A DNA stretch of 64,000 bases from Flavobacterium marginilacus (GTDB lineage Bacteria; Bacteroidota; Bacteroidia; Flavobacteriales; Flavobacteriaceae), in NCBI RefSeq assembly GCF_026870155.1, contig NZ_CP113975.1, forward strand, positions 248,001 through 312,000, in the 5' to 3' direction. The position numbers and the translations under genes are program-made. The notes beneath the pieces are model-generated. The model did no database searches and had not been told where the DNA came from. It worked only from the letters and a program-made list of their open reading frames with translations. Of the stretch, positions 26,367 to 35,057 are shown piece by piece (the stretch's first letter is position 1; the number at the start of each line of letters is the position of its first letter).

Positions 26367-28814
26367 ATGAATTTATCCTTAAAAAAAATCATTTCAATTC
26401 TGGATGCTAAAACAATCGACATTCAGGATACTATTGAAATTGATAATATCTCCATCGACAGCCGTTCCCTGCAAAACAACGAAAAAACACTCTTTTTTGC
26501 ATTAGTCGGAAGCAATCACGATGCCCATATTTATATAAAAGACTTAATTGCAAAAGGCGTTCGTCATTTTGTGGTGACCCATATTCCAGATGGTTTTGAG
26601 GGAAAAGCCAATTTTTTGGTTGTCAAAAATACCCTTGAAGCTTTACAGCAAACGGCGTCCTATTACCGAAGTCTTTTTTCGTTTCCTATTATCGGCGTGA
26701 CGGGAAGCAACGGCAAAACCATTGTGAAGGAATGGCTCAATTTCCTGCTGAGTCCTGACTGTAATATCATCCGAAGTCCGAAAAGTTATAATTCGCAGGT
26801 AGGTGTGCCTTTGTCTGTGCTTGCGATTAATGAACAGCATAATCTTGGAATTTTCGAAGCTGGAATTTCGACGGTTTCAGAAATGGATAAACTCGAAAAA
26901 ATCATTCGGCCAACGATCGGAATCCTGACCAATATCGGTTCTGCTCACGATGAAGGTTTTGAAAATCTGGAAGAAAAAATCAGCGAAAAAATGTTGCTTT
27001 TCCAAAATTCCGAAGTGGTGATTTATCAAAAAAACAACAGTGTAGAGAAATTTATTCTTCCAAAAACAAAAGCGATTTCTTGGTCTTTTACTGATAAAAC
27101 CGCTACGGTTTTTGTAGCCAAAAAAGAACACACGCACGACCATACTTATATTGAATATACCTATAAAGGGAATATTTCGACCTTGCAGATTCCTTTTGTG
27201 GATGATGCATCTGTCGAAAACGTGATTTCCTGTCTTTTGGTTTTACTGTATTTGGAATACGATGCTAAAACGATTCAAAGCCGAATCGAATTATTGTTTC
27301 CGATGGAAATGCGCCTGAAAGTGAAAAAGGGAATCAACAACTGCAGTCTGATTGACGACAGTTACAGTTCCGATTTTCAGTCATTGAAAATAGCTTTGGA
27401 TTTTTTGGAAAGTCAAAAACAGCATCAGAAAAAAACGGTGATTCTTTCGGATATTTTCCAAAGCGGATTGTCGAATGAACAGCTGTATTCTAAAGTGGCC
27501 GAGCTGATAGTTTCCAATAAAATCGGTCGTTTTATCGGAATCGGCGAAACGGTTTCGACATTAAAAACAAAACTTGACAATGCCTTCTTTTTCAAAGATA
27601 CCGACGAATTTTTATTGCAGTTGGAACAGCTTAATTTTGAAAATGAAACCATTCTGATAAAAGGCGCAAGATCGTTTCAATTTGAAGAAATTGTGTCGGC
27701 ATTGGCTGAGAAAACACACGAAACGGTTCTCGAAATCAATCTAAATGCAATAAGCCATAACTTTAATTTCTTTAAATCAAAACTGAAATCCGGCACCAAA
27801 ATGATGGCGATGGTCAAAGCGTTTGGTTATGGAAGTGGAGGATTTGAAATCGCGAAATTATTGGAACATCACAAGGTGGATTATTTGGGTGTGGCTTTCG
27901 CCGATGAAGGAATTTCACTGAAAACGATGGGAATCAAATTACCAATCATGGTTTTGAATCCCGAAAACACGAGTTTTCCAGCAATTATTCAGCATCAGCT
28001 GGAACCTGAAATTTACAGTCTGAAAGGCTTGAATGCTTTCCTGAAAATTGCGGAACAGAAAAAACTAAAAGACTTTCCGATTCACATAAAAATGGATACT
28101 GGAATGCACCGTTTGGGTTTTGAGTTAAACACGATTGATGATTTAATTGCCACTTTGAAAGGAAACCAAACGGTTAAAGTAAAGAGTATTCTGTCCCATT
28201 TAGCGACTAGCGATGATTTACAGCAAAAAGATTTTGTTCAATACCAAATCAGGTTATTCGAAAAACTGTCCTCAAAATTGATGGATGAACTTCAAATTAC
28301 TCCTATTCGTCATATTTTGAATACTTCGGGCATCAGTAATTTTCCGGAGGCGCAGTATGATATGGTTCGTTTGGGAATTGGTCTTTATGGCGTTTCCAAT
28401 GATTCAGAAGAGCAAAAATATCTGGAAAACGTGGGAACGTTAAAATCGATTATTTCTCAAATAAGGACGATTCAATCGGGTGAAAGTGTTGGCTACGGAA
28501 GGCGTTTTATGGCAGATAAGGAATCGAAAATTGCTACAATCCCTATTGGTTACGCTGATGGAATTTCGAGACATTGGGGAAATGGTATTGGCTTCATTAC
28601 AATAAAAAATCAAAAAGCTCCCATCCTAGGAAGTGTATGTATGGACATGCTGATGGTTGATGTAACTGATATTGACTGCAAAGAGGGAGATTCGGTAGTG
28701 ATTTTTGGCGAAAGCCCGACCGTGACTTATATGGCGGAACAATTGAAAACGATTCCGTATGAGATTCTTACCAGTATTTCCCAGCGTGTTAAGCGTGTTT
28801 TTTATAGGGAGTAA
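26367..28814 (+). CDS. Bifunctional MurF-alanine racemase fusion
   Basis: The 815-residue protein joins two cell-wall enzymes. Residues 1 to about 445 are UDP-MurNAc-tripeptide:D-Ala-D-Ala ligase (MurF), with the ATP loop G-V-T-G-S-N-G-K-T at 110-118. Residues from about 452 onward are alanine racemase (Alr), with the PLP lysine Lys484 in M-V-K-A-F-G-Y-G, then D-M-V-R-L-G-I-G-L-Y-G and C-M-D-M-L-M-V-D-V near the dimer active site. The fusion is known in Bacteroidetes; it links D-Ala production to its use. No frameshift separates the halves. Confidence 0.95.
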   Translation: MNLSLKKIISILDAKTIDIQDTIEIDNISIDSRSLQNNEKTLFFALVGSNHDAHIYIKDLIAKGVRHFVVTHIPDGFEGKANFLVVKNTLEALQQTASYYRSLFSFPIIGVTGSNGKTIVKEWLNFLLSPDCNIIRSPKSYNSQVGVPLSVLAINEQHNLGIFEAGISTVSEMDKLEKIIRPTIGILTNIGSAHDEGFENLEEKISEKMLLFQNSEVVIYQKNNSVEKFILPKTKAISWSFTDKTATVFVAKKEHTHDHTYIEYTYKGNISTLQIPFVDDASVENVISCLLVLLYLEYDAKTIQSRIELLFPMEMRLKVKKGINNCSLIDDSYSSDFQSLKIALDFLESQKQHQKKTVILSDIFQSGLSNEQLYSKVAELIVSNKIGRFIGIGETVSTLKTKLDNAFFFKDTDEFLLQLEQLNFENETILIKGARSFQFEEIVSALAEKTHETVLEINLNAISHNFNFFKSKLKSGTKMMAMVKAFGYGSGGFEIAKLLEHHKVDYLGVAFADEGISLKTMGIKLPIMVLNPENTSFPAIIQHQLEPEIYSLKGLNAFLKIAEQKKLKDFPIHIKMDTGMHRLGFELNTIDDLIATLKGNQTVKVKSILSHLATSDDLQQKDFVQYQIRLFEKLSSKLMDELQITPIRHILNTSGISNFPEAQYDMVRLGIGLYGVSNDSEEQKYLENVGTLKSIISQIRTIQSGESVGYGRRFMADKESKIATIPIGYADGISRHWGNGIGFITIKNQKAPILGSVCMDMLMVDVTDIDCKEGDSVVIFGESPTVTYMAEQLKTIPYEILTSISQRVKRVFYRE

Positions 28815-28879
28815 CGCGGTTTTTTTGTTAAAAAATTACTATATTCGTTACATTATAAACGAACCAAAATCAATATATT

Positions 28880-29308
28880 ATGGGATTTATCAGTGATTTC
28901 AAAGCCTTTTTGATGAAAGGTGAAATAGTAAATTTGGCAACAGCGGTAATCGTTGGTGGGGCTTTTGGTAAAATTGTGACTTCATTCACGAATGATATTT
29001 TGATGCCTCCCATTGGATTATTATTAGGAAAGGTTGATTTCAAAAACCTGAAACTTGTGCTTCAGGACGGTATTCCCGCAGTAATGGAAAATGGAGTTGA
29101 AAAAACGCCTGCAATTGCAGAAGTTGCACTCAATTATGGAGCTTTCATACAAACCGTTTTTGATTTTGTGATTATCGGTTTCTGTATCTTTATAGTACTG
29201 AAAGCTTATGAAAAAACCAAGAAACAGGAAGTCGTTGCAGAAGCTCCGCCTGCAGGACCAACACAGGAAGAATTACTTACCCAAATCAGGGATTTATTGA
29301 AAAAGTAA
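28880..29308 (+). CDS. mscL: Large-conductance mechanosensitive channel
   Basis: The 142-residue protein has the MscL layout: an N-terminal amphipathic helix (F-I-S-D-F-K-A-F-L-M-K-G), a pore helix TM1 with N-L-A-T-A-V-I-V-G-G-A-F-G-K-I-V, a periplasmic loop, TM2 (F-V-I-I-G-F-C-I-F-I-V-L-K-A), and a C-terminal helix for the cytoplasmic bundle. It opens under membrane tension during hypo-osmotic shock. It is a single gene followed by hairpins. Confidence 0.96.
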   Translation: MGFISDFKAFLMKGEIVNLATAVIVGGAFGKIVTSFTNDILMPPIGLLLGKVDFKNLKLVLQDGIPAVMENGVEKTPAIAEVALNYGAFIQTVFDFVIIGFCIFIVLKAYEKTKKQEVVAEAPPAGPTQEELLTQIRDLLKK

Positions 29309-29311
29309 TTC

Positions 29312-29336
29312 CTAAGATTCTAAGAAAAAATCTTAG
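29312..29336 (+). terminator. Hairpin after mscL
   Basis: CTAAGATT pairs with AATCTTAG around a 9-base loop, immediately after the mscL stop. No T-run follows, so termination is less certain than at 29408. It may belong to an intergenic repeat. Confidence 0.35.
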
Positions 29337-29407
29337 CAACTTAGTATCTCAGTAACTTTACAACTTTAAAAAGAAATTATACCGCTCAACACTATATATT
29401 CTAACTA

Positions 29408-29437
29408 AACCACTCTATGAACGGGTGGTTCTTTTTT
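29408..29437 (+). terminator. Terminator downstream of mscL
   Basis: AACCAC pairs with GTGGTT around an 11-base loop and is followed by CTTTTTTAT. Confidence 0.55.
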
Positions 29438-29478
29438 ATGTTTGATTTATAACAATTTGTTATTTTTTGTGAAGACCA

Positions 29479-29508
29479 TTGTTTTGTTTTGAATATTACA
29501 TACTTTTG
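29479..29508 (+). promoter_or_regulatory. Promoter of asd
   Basis: TTG at 29479-29481, a 19-base spacer and TACTTTTG at 29501-29508 fit the Bacteroidota -33/-7 promoter well. The predicted leader is about 32 bases. Confidence 0.65.
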
Positions 29509-29545
29509 TCTTTCAAAATAGAAATACACAATAAAAATATATAGA

Positions 29546-30535
29546 ATGAAAATAGCAGTTGTAGGAGCTACCGGAATGGTTGGCGAGATTATGTTGAAAG
29601 TATTAGAAGAAAGAAATTTTTCATACACAGAATTAATTCTTGTAGCTTCTGAAAGATCAGTAGGTAAAGTAATTGAATTCAAAGGGCAAAAACATACCGT
29701 GGTTGGATTGCAGACAGCAGTAGATATGAAAGCGGATATAGCTTTATTTTCTGCAGGCGGGGGAACTTCATTGGAATGGGCTCCAAAATTTGCTGAAGCA
29801 GGAACTACTGTTATTGACAATTCATCAGCTTGGAGAATGGATCCAACTAAAAAATTGGTTGTTCCTGAAATCAATGCCAATCAATTAACAAAAGAGGACA
29901 AAATAATTGCAAACCCAAACTGTTCTACCATTCAAATGGTATTGGCTTTGGCTCCATTGCACAAAAAATACAATGTAAAACGTGTTATTGTTTCTACTTA
30001 CCAATCCATTACAGGAACTGGTGTAAAAGCAGTTCAGCAATTCGAAAATGAAGTAGCCGGAGTAAAAGGCGATATGGTTTACAAATACGAAATCAACCGT
30101 AACTGTATCCCGCAATGTGACGTTTTTGAAGATAACGGATACACTAAAGAAGAGATGAAATTGGTGAAAGAAACTAAAAAAATCTTAAGCGACGATTCTA
30201 TCAAAGTAACGGCTACTGCGGTTCGTGTGCCTGTTGTAGGCGGACATAGCGAAGCGGTGAATGTTGAATTCAGCAATGATTTTGACGTAAACGAGGTTAG
30301 AACTATTTTGAGCCAGACAGATGGAGTAGTGGTTCAGGATAATTTAGATACTTTTACTTATCCAATGCCAAAATATGCCGAAGGTAAAAATGATGTTTTC
30401 GTAGGCCGTATCCGTCGTGACGAAAGTCAGGACAATACTTTGAATATGTGGATTGTTGCCGATAACTTAAGAAAAGGTGCCGCTACAAATACTATTCAGA
30501 TTGCAGAATACTTAATTGCAGCAAAATTGGTTTAA
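29546..30535 (+). CDS. asd: Aspartate-semialdehyde dehydrogenase
   Basis: The 329-residue enzyme makes aspartate semialdehyde for lysine, threonine, methionine and diaminopimelate synthesis. The NADP-binding motif V-G-A-T-G-M-V-G is at residues 6-13. Cys126 in N-P-N-C-S-T-I-Q is the acyl-thioester nucleophile, and V-R-V-P-V-V-G-G-H-S-E holds the catalytic His. A strong promoter precedes it and a clean terminator follows, so it is monocistronic. Confidence 0.97.
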   Translation: MKIAVVGATGMVGEIMLKVLEERNFSYTELILVASERSVGKVIEFKGQKHTVVGLQTAVDMKADIALFSAGGGTSLEWAPKFAEAGTTVIDNSSAWRMDPTKKLVVPEINANQLTKEDKIIANPNCSTIQMVLALAPLHKKYNVKRVIVSTYQSITGTGVKAVQQFENEVAGVKGDMVYKYEINRNCIPQCDVFEDNGYTKEEMKLVKETKKILSDDSIKVTATAVRVPVVGGHSEAVNVEFSNDFDVNEVRTILSQTDGVVVQDNLDTFTYPMPKYAEGKNDVFVGRIRRDESQDNTLNMWIVADNLRKGAATNTIQIAEYLIAAKLV

Positions 30536-30561
30536 TCCATTTTTAGAATTAATAAATAAAG

Positions 30562-30596
30562 AAACTACAACTTTAAATGGTTGTAGTTTTTTTGTT
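30562..30596 (+). terminator. Terminator of asd
   Basis: A 10-bp stem, AAACTACAAC pairing with GTTGTAGTTT, is followed by TTTTTGTTT. A near-identical hairpin follows the next gene at 31845. Confidence 0.88.
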
Positions 30597-30646
30597 TATT
30601 TTCGGGTGAAAACTTTTTCAGAATGTTAATATATAGTTGGGATAAA

Positions 30647-31801
30647 ATGAAAAATTATAAGTTGTTAATTCTACTTTTTTTAATTGCTGTAACTTCTAAT
30701 GGACAAAATATTGTGCCAAATATTTCGGCGAGAGTAGATACCTCTAAAGTATCTGTAAAACAAGTATATCATCTATACAAAAACTACCTTAATTCAAAGC
30801 CAGACAGCATTTATCAAAATCCCAATTGGAACATAAAGGAAGCGAAATATTATTTAAAAAATAAAATGGTCGTCGACAGGTCCGCCGGTAAAATGTTTTT
30901 TTACAACAATTCGATTAAGTTTTTTGCTAACGATATTCCTAAAATATTGCAAATTGACAGTATTGCAGCAAATAGATATCAAATCAAAACTATTTTTGCT
31001 GCCAAATGTCCAGACGCTGAAGATGAAAAATTCAATCCGGATTATATTACGAAATTGTATGCTGTGAGAGATGCTGCAGGGCAATTTAAATTAGAGAATA
31101 CAATTTCCTATGACACTCGAAAATGGGAGAAATACCAATATAAATTTATTAATTATGTAATACATCCAGATTGTGATTTCAACAAAAAAGAAGCGTCAAA
31201 GGCGATAGCTTTTTGCGAAAAAACAGCGAAGCAGTTTAATCTCAAAGTGGAACCTTTTACATATTACATATTGCCGAATTCAGATGAAATGGGTAAACTT
31301 TATAATTTTGATTATTGGATGTCGTATTTAGGAGGGCAAACATTGACTTCTATTCGAGAAATTTTTACAACCTATGGCAAAGAGAGCTATCCACACGAGT
31401 TTGTTCATATGTTATTTCCTGCTTCAAAAGATAATGTTTCAGGATGCCCAATGATTATTACTGAAGGCATAGCTACATGGCTGGCAGGACCAAACAGTAA
31501 GGAAACTTTTGAAGAAGCATTAAAAAGAGTTTCAAAAACATTTCAAAAACAGGAAAAAATTACATTAGATGATATAATGACTTTTAAAATCAGGAATAAA
31601 TTTGATAACAGTATTTTATATGTCACCGGCGGAGTAATTTGCAAACTTGTTTATGAAAAACAGGGCAAAGAAGGAATTTGGAAATTGTACAATTCCAACA
31701 AGGAAAACTTTAATTCGGTTTTAGAAAAACAATTTGGGATGAGCTATAGAGAAGTGGAAACATTAGTTATAAAGACAATAAAAGAGTATAATGTAAAATA
31801 G
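30647..31801 (+). CDS. Secreted HExxH metallopeptidase-like protein
   Basis: The ATG at 30647 is preferred over 30623 because it starts a clean signal peptide (M-K-N-Y-K-L-L-I-L-L-F-L-I-A-V, cleavage near S-N-G-Q). The 384-residue protein has H250-E-F-V-H254 and Glu273 in T-E-G-I-A-T-W, the zinc ligands and catalytic Glu of a gluzincin-type peptidase. I recognise no named family. The location is periplasmic or extracellular. Near-identical terminators bracket it, so it is an isolated transcription unit. Confidence 0.72.
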   Translation: MKNYKLLILLFLIAVTSNGQNIVPNISARVDTSKVSVKQVYHLYKNYLNSKPDSIYQNPNWNIKEAKYYLKNKMVVDRSAGKMFFYNNSIKFFANDIPKILQIDSIAANRYQIKTIFAAKCPDAEDEKFNPDYITKLYAVRDAAGQFKLENTISYDTRKWEKYQYKFINYVIHPDCDFNKKEASKAIAFCEKTAKQFNLKVEPFTYYILPNSDEMGKLYNFDYWMSYLGGQTLTSIREIFTTYGKESYPHEFVHMLFPASKDNVSGCPMIITEGIATWLAGPNSKETFEEALKRVSKTFQKQEKITLDDIMTFKIRNKFDNSILYVTGGVICKLVYEKQGKEGIWKLYNSNKENFNSVLEKQFGMSYREVETLVIKTIKEYNVK

Positions 31802-31844
31802 AAAGAAAATTGCTTTAATTCTTTTTACATTTTAATAACTACAA

Positions 31845-31878
31845 AAACTACAATTTAAACGGTTGTAGTTTTTTTGTT
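31845..31878 (+). terminator. Terminator of the secreted metallopeptidase gene
   Basis: AAACTACAA pairs with TTGTAGTTT, followed by TTTTTGTTTT. It is almost the same hairpin as the one after asd. Confidence 0.8.
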
Positions 31879-31890
31879 TTACTACCTTTG
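31863..31890 (+). promoter_or_regulatory. Putative promoter of the His/Cys-rich membrane protein gene
   Basis: TACCTTTG at 31883-31890 matches TAnnTTTG, with a TTG at 31863-31865 17 bases upstream, inside the preceding terminator stem. The GTG at 31895 begins 5 bases after the -7 element, so the mRNA would be nearly leaderless. Confidence 0.5.
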
Positions 31891-31894
31891 CAGC

Positions 31895-32236
31895 GTGAAA
31901 AGGAAGCAGCTCATAATAAATCTCTCATTAGTTGTTACAATATTGTTCTCAATATTGTTTCAGTCTTTTGATAGTATAAGCCACCTTCAAGAGAAGTTTT
32001 CCGAAAAAGAATGTCATCACACTTATAATTCCAGTGCCGAGTTTACACACCAGCATCATAGTTTTGACCATTGTTATGTTTGCCAGTTTGGTTTTAGCAG
32101 TTTTATAACACCAATAAAATATTCCTATGCATTATTCGCTGGGAAATATAATATTCCTTATTTCTTTACATACACCGAATCTATTTTTTCATTTTCGGGC
32201 AGTCTGTATTCCCATCGCGGCCCCCCAAATTCATAA
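31895..32236 (+). CDS. Small His/Cys-rich membrane-anchored protein
   Basis: With a GTG start at 31895 (the TTG at 31874 lies upstream of the promoter) the product is 113 residues: an N-terminal hydrophobic helix (L-I-I-N-L-S-L-V-V-T-I-L-F), then E-C-H-H-T-Y, H-Q-H-H-S-F-D-H-C-Y-V-C, and a C-terminal hydrophobic part. The density of His and Cys suggests metal binding in the periplasm. Its position before a TonB-dependent receptor recalls the DUF2946-like proteins beside copper receptors in proteobacteria, but this is only analogy. Confidence 0.65.
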   Translation: MKRKQLIINLSLVVTILFSILFQSFDSISHLQEKFSEKECHHTYNSSAEFTHQHHSFDHCYVCQFGFSSFITPIKYSYALFAGKYNIPYFFTYTESIFSFSGSLYSHRGPPNS

Positions 32237-32289
32237 CTGCCACTAAAATTATTTGAAGCGAAAGAATTGGCTTTGTCGGCAATAATAGT

Positions 32290-32386
32290 TCCGCTTTCCG
32301 CTGCACCCGAGCGATAGCGAACTGACGAAGTAATCTTGTATGCCGAACACCGGCACACAAGGATTTTTACTGCAATCGGGGCTAAA
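32290..32386 (-). repeat. Palindromic intergenic repeat, long form, inverted
   Basis: On the minus strand it reads TTTAGCCCCGATTGCAG, then a stem CCTTGTGTGCCG facing CGGCATACAAG, then a CTTCGTCAGTTCGCTATCGC insert and GCAGCGGAAAGCGG. It shares all these blocks with 34877-34979. It lies between the His/Cys-rich gene and the TonB receptor gene. Confidence 0.7.
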
Positions 32387-32440
32387 GAGCCGTAATAGTG
32401 CATTTTTGGAATTATTGCCAAACGTTATCAAATATTTTTG

Positions 32441-32497
32441 GCATAATCCATAAATCCGCGCAAATCTTTTTGATCTGCGTCATCCGTGTTCTATTGC
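32441..32497. repeat. Degenerate intergenic repeat (AATCCGYG-type units)
   Basis: Units such as AATCCGCG, GATCTGCG and ATCCGTG recur within about 50 bases. It resembles the stretch at 4065-4118. Confidence 0.4.
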
Positions 32498-32643
32498 GGA
32501 ATTTGTAAATTTTTCAAATAAAAAAAGCACCACAAAGGCTAAATCCAATAAGAGATTTAGTCTCTAATTCAACTATTCACAAAACATTTTCAATCATTGC
32601 TGTCTTTTAAAAAGATCATTGATTGGAAAATAACATACATTAT

Positions 32644-34851
32644 ATGAAACAATATTTATTAGTCCTCTTTTTAGGACTTACCACTTTTTTACAGGCACAA
32701 AACACCATAACGGGAAAAGTAACCGATACCAAAAACAGTCCTTTAATTGGAGTTGTCGTTTATGCTGATGAGGCGCATAAGTCAGCAAAAACAGATGAAA
32801 ACGGAATGTATACTTTGAGCGGACTTCCAAATGGAGAGGAAACTCTGGTGTTTTCATATGTAGGTTTTGCGAGCCAAAACAAAAAGATCCAAAAAGTTCA
32901 AAATACACAGACACTCGATATCGTTATGGATGAAATGGCTTTTCAAATGGACGAGGTTATTGTCTCCACGCCTTTCTCCAAGTTACAGTCCCAAAACGTG
33001 ATGAAAGTCGACCGCGAAAGCGTGAAATCTATGCAGGAAAAAGGAAGCGCCACTTTGATAGAAGGCTTGGCAGCAATTCCTGGAGTTTCGCAGGTTTCTA
33101 CGGGAACATCAATCGGAAAACCAGTAATCCGCGGATTGAGCGGTAACCGTGTTTTGGTTTATACACAAGGAATTAGATTGGAGAATCAGCAGTTTGGTGA
33201 CGAACACGGTTTGGGATTAAATGATGCCGGAGTGGAAAATGTTGAGGTTATAAAAGGTCCGGCTTCTTTACTGTATGGTTCGGATGCGCTGGGCGGCGTT
33301 CTGTTTTTTAATCCCGAAAAATTTGCTTTGGCCAATACTTTTCAAGGTGATTTTGGACAGCGGATGTTTTCAAATACACTTGGATCAAACACAACTTTAG
33401 GGCTGAAAGCATCTACTGATAATTGGAAATATTTAATCCGCGGTGCTTACAGCACCCAATCTGATTATAAAATTCCCGATGGTGACCGTGTGACTAACAC
33501 CCGTTTTCAGGAAATGGATTTCAAAGCAGGAATCGGGTATAGTAATGCCAAATTTTCGAGCGTTTTGAGATACAATTACAATAACTTGGATTTAGGAATT
33601 CCCGAAGATGGAATTGCGGATCAAACTACAACTAAAAAAACCGCTTTCCCAAAACAAGGTGTTTCCAATAATTTATTCTCTCTGAACAACACGCTGTTTT
33701 TTAGTAATTCAAAAATGGATGTGAATTTGGGATTTATTCAAAATGACCGGAGCGAGTTTGAAGACAGTGATGTGGCGGTCCTTCATATGGTTTTAAACAC
33801 ATTCGATTATAATGTCAAATACTATCTGCCGGCAATAGGCAAAGTAGAGACTATTGTTGGCGTTCAGGGAATGTCCCAAAGCAATAAAAACTTGGGGGAA
33901 GAATATTTAATTCCAAATGCAGCGACCAATGATTTTGGGGTTTTTGCAACAGGGATTTATGGCTGGGGTTCAAATTCTTTACAGGCAGGTATTCGATTTG
34001 ATAACAGACATTTAGTTTCTGATGAACATGGAATTGCTGATGAAGAAGGTTATTTTGAAGCACTTGATAAAAAGTACGACAGTTTCAATGCCTCATTGGG
34101 ATACAAAACAAATTTTGCTAAAGATTTGACTTTTCGATTAAATGCCGCAACAGGTTTTAGAGCTCCAAATCTGGCGGAACTTTCGTCCAATGGTGTTCAC
34201 GAAGGCACATTTCGTTATGAAATTGGAAATTCTAATTTGAAAACTGAGCAAAACCTCCAGACCGATTTGGATTTGGAATACAAAAGCACTCATTTTGAAT
34301 TTAGCGTAAGCGGTTTTTACAATCATATAAGCGATTATATCTATTCCTCTCCAAGCGGTGTCGAAATAGATGGTTTTAAAGTGTATGATTATATTCAGAA
34401 CAATGCCAGTCTTTACGGTGGAGAAGCTGCACTGCACATTCACCCGCATCCGTTGGATTGGCTGCATTTTGAAACCAGTTTTGAAACCGTAACCGGAAAA
34501 CTGCAGGATGGCGGTTACTTGCCTCAAATTCCGGCAAACAACTGGAACAACACTATAAAAACCGATTTTAAACTTGGTAAATGGCTTGATGACAGTTTTG
34601 CAACTTTGAATGTTTCAACTACTTTGAGTCAGAAGAAAATTAGCGGTTTTGACATTCCTTCGGATGGCTACACTTTGCTGAATATGGGTTTTGGCGGAAA
34701 AGTAAATCTCGGAAAAACTGCTTTTGACGTTAATCTGAATGGAAACAATCTGCTGAACAAAACGTATATTCCGCATTTGTCACGATTGGCAGCTTCTGGA
34801 ATACCTAACCTGGGAAGGAATTTTGTTTTGGGTGTTGCGTTCAAATTTTAA
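32644..34851 (+). CDS. TonB-dependent outer membrane receptor
   Basis: The ATG at 32644 starts a signal peptide (L-L-V-L-F-L-G-L-T-T-F-L-Q-A-Q); the TTG at 32623 upstream is unlikely. The 735-residue protein has a carboxypeptidase-regulatory-like domain (about 20-105), a plug with V-I-R-G-L-S-G-N-R-V-L-V and V-I-K-G-P-A-S-L-L-Y-G-S-D-A-L-G-G, and a 22-strand-type barrel ending G-V-A-F-K-F. The plug motif G-I-R-L-E-N-Q-Q-F-G-D-E-H-G resembles receptors for metals such as zinc or copper. Metal uptake is an inference supported by the His/Cys-rich neighbour. Confidence 0.9.
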   Translation: MKQYLLVLFLGLTTFLQAQNTITGKVTDTKNSPLIGVVVYADEAHKSAKTDENGMYTLSGLPNGEETLVFSYVGFASQNKKIQKVQNTQTLDIVMDEMAFQMDEVIVSTPFSKLQSQNVMKVDRESVKSMQEKGSATLIEGLAAIPGVSQVSTGTSIGKPVIRGLSGNRVLVYTQGIRLENQQFGDEHGLGLNDAGVENVEVIKGPASLLYGSDALGGVLFFNPEKFALANTFQGDFGQRMFSNTLGSNTTLGLKASTDNWKYLIRGAYSTQSDYKIPDGDRVTNTRFQEMDFKAGIGYSNAKFSSVLRYNYNNLDLGIPEDGIADQTTTKKTAFPKQGVSNNLFSLNNTLFFSNSKMDVNLGFIQNDRSEFEDSDVAVLHMVLNTFDYNVKYYLPAIGKVETIVGVQGMSQSNKNLGEEYLIPNAATNDFGVFATGIYGWGSNSLQAGIRFDNRHLVSDEHGIADEEGYFEALDKKYDSFNASLGYKTNFAKDLTFRLNAATGFRAPNLAELSSNGVHEGTFRYEIGNSNLKTEQNLQTDLDLEYKSTHFEFSVSGFYNHISDYIYSSPSGVEIDGFKVYDYIQNNASLYGGEAALHIHPHPLDWLHFETSFETVTGKLQDGGYLPQIPANNWNNTIKTDFKLGKWLDDSFATLNVSTTLSQKKISGFDIPSDGYTLLNMGFGGKVNLGKTAFDVNLNGNNLLNKTYIPHLSRLAASGIPNLGRNFVLGVAFKF

Positions 34852-34876
34852 AATTTTAAAAAAGCAGAATGTTGAT

Positions 34877-34979
34877 TTTAGCCCCAATTACAATGGAAAT
34901 CCTTATAAGCCGGGGTTCGGCTTATTATAAGATTACTTTGTCAGTTTGCTATTGCTCGGGAGTAATGGAAACGCGGAGG
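34877..34979 (+). repeat. Palindromic intergenic repeat, long form
   Basis: It reads TTTTAGCCCC, AATGGAAATCC, a perfect stem ATAAGCCG..CGGCTTAT, AAGATTACTTTGTCAG, TTTGCTATTGCTCGGG and ATGGAAACGCGG. The order and spacing match 32290-32386 on the other strand. Confidence 0.7.
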
Positions 34980-35016
34980 ATTCTTGTTGAAAATGGCTAA
35001 TCTTTCTGCTCCAAAA

Positions 35017-35057
35017 AAACAAACCCCAATGGCTAATTGCGATTGGGGTTTTGTTTT
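35017..35057. terminator. Bidirectional terminator between the TonB receptor and mtgA
   Basis: A stem of about 14 bp (AAACAAACCCCAAT pairing with ATTGGGGTTTTGTTT) is flanked by A-runs and T-runs on both sides, fitting convergent transcription. It touches the mtgA stop codon. Confidence 0.8.

Larger units (their letters stand above)
32237..32643. other. Gene-free interval made of two intergenic repeats
   Basis: The 407 bases before the TonB receptor hold the palindromic repeat copy (32290-32386) and a degenerate AATCCGYG-type repeat (32441-32497), similar to 4065-4118. The rest is AT-rich, and I see no open reading frame with coding character. Confidence 0.55.

Noticed and set aside
29441..29545. 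Lysine riboswitch or attenuator before asd
   Set aside because: The predicted leader is about 32 bases, too short for an aptamer or a leader peptide with hairpins.
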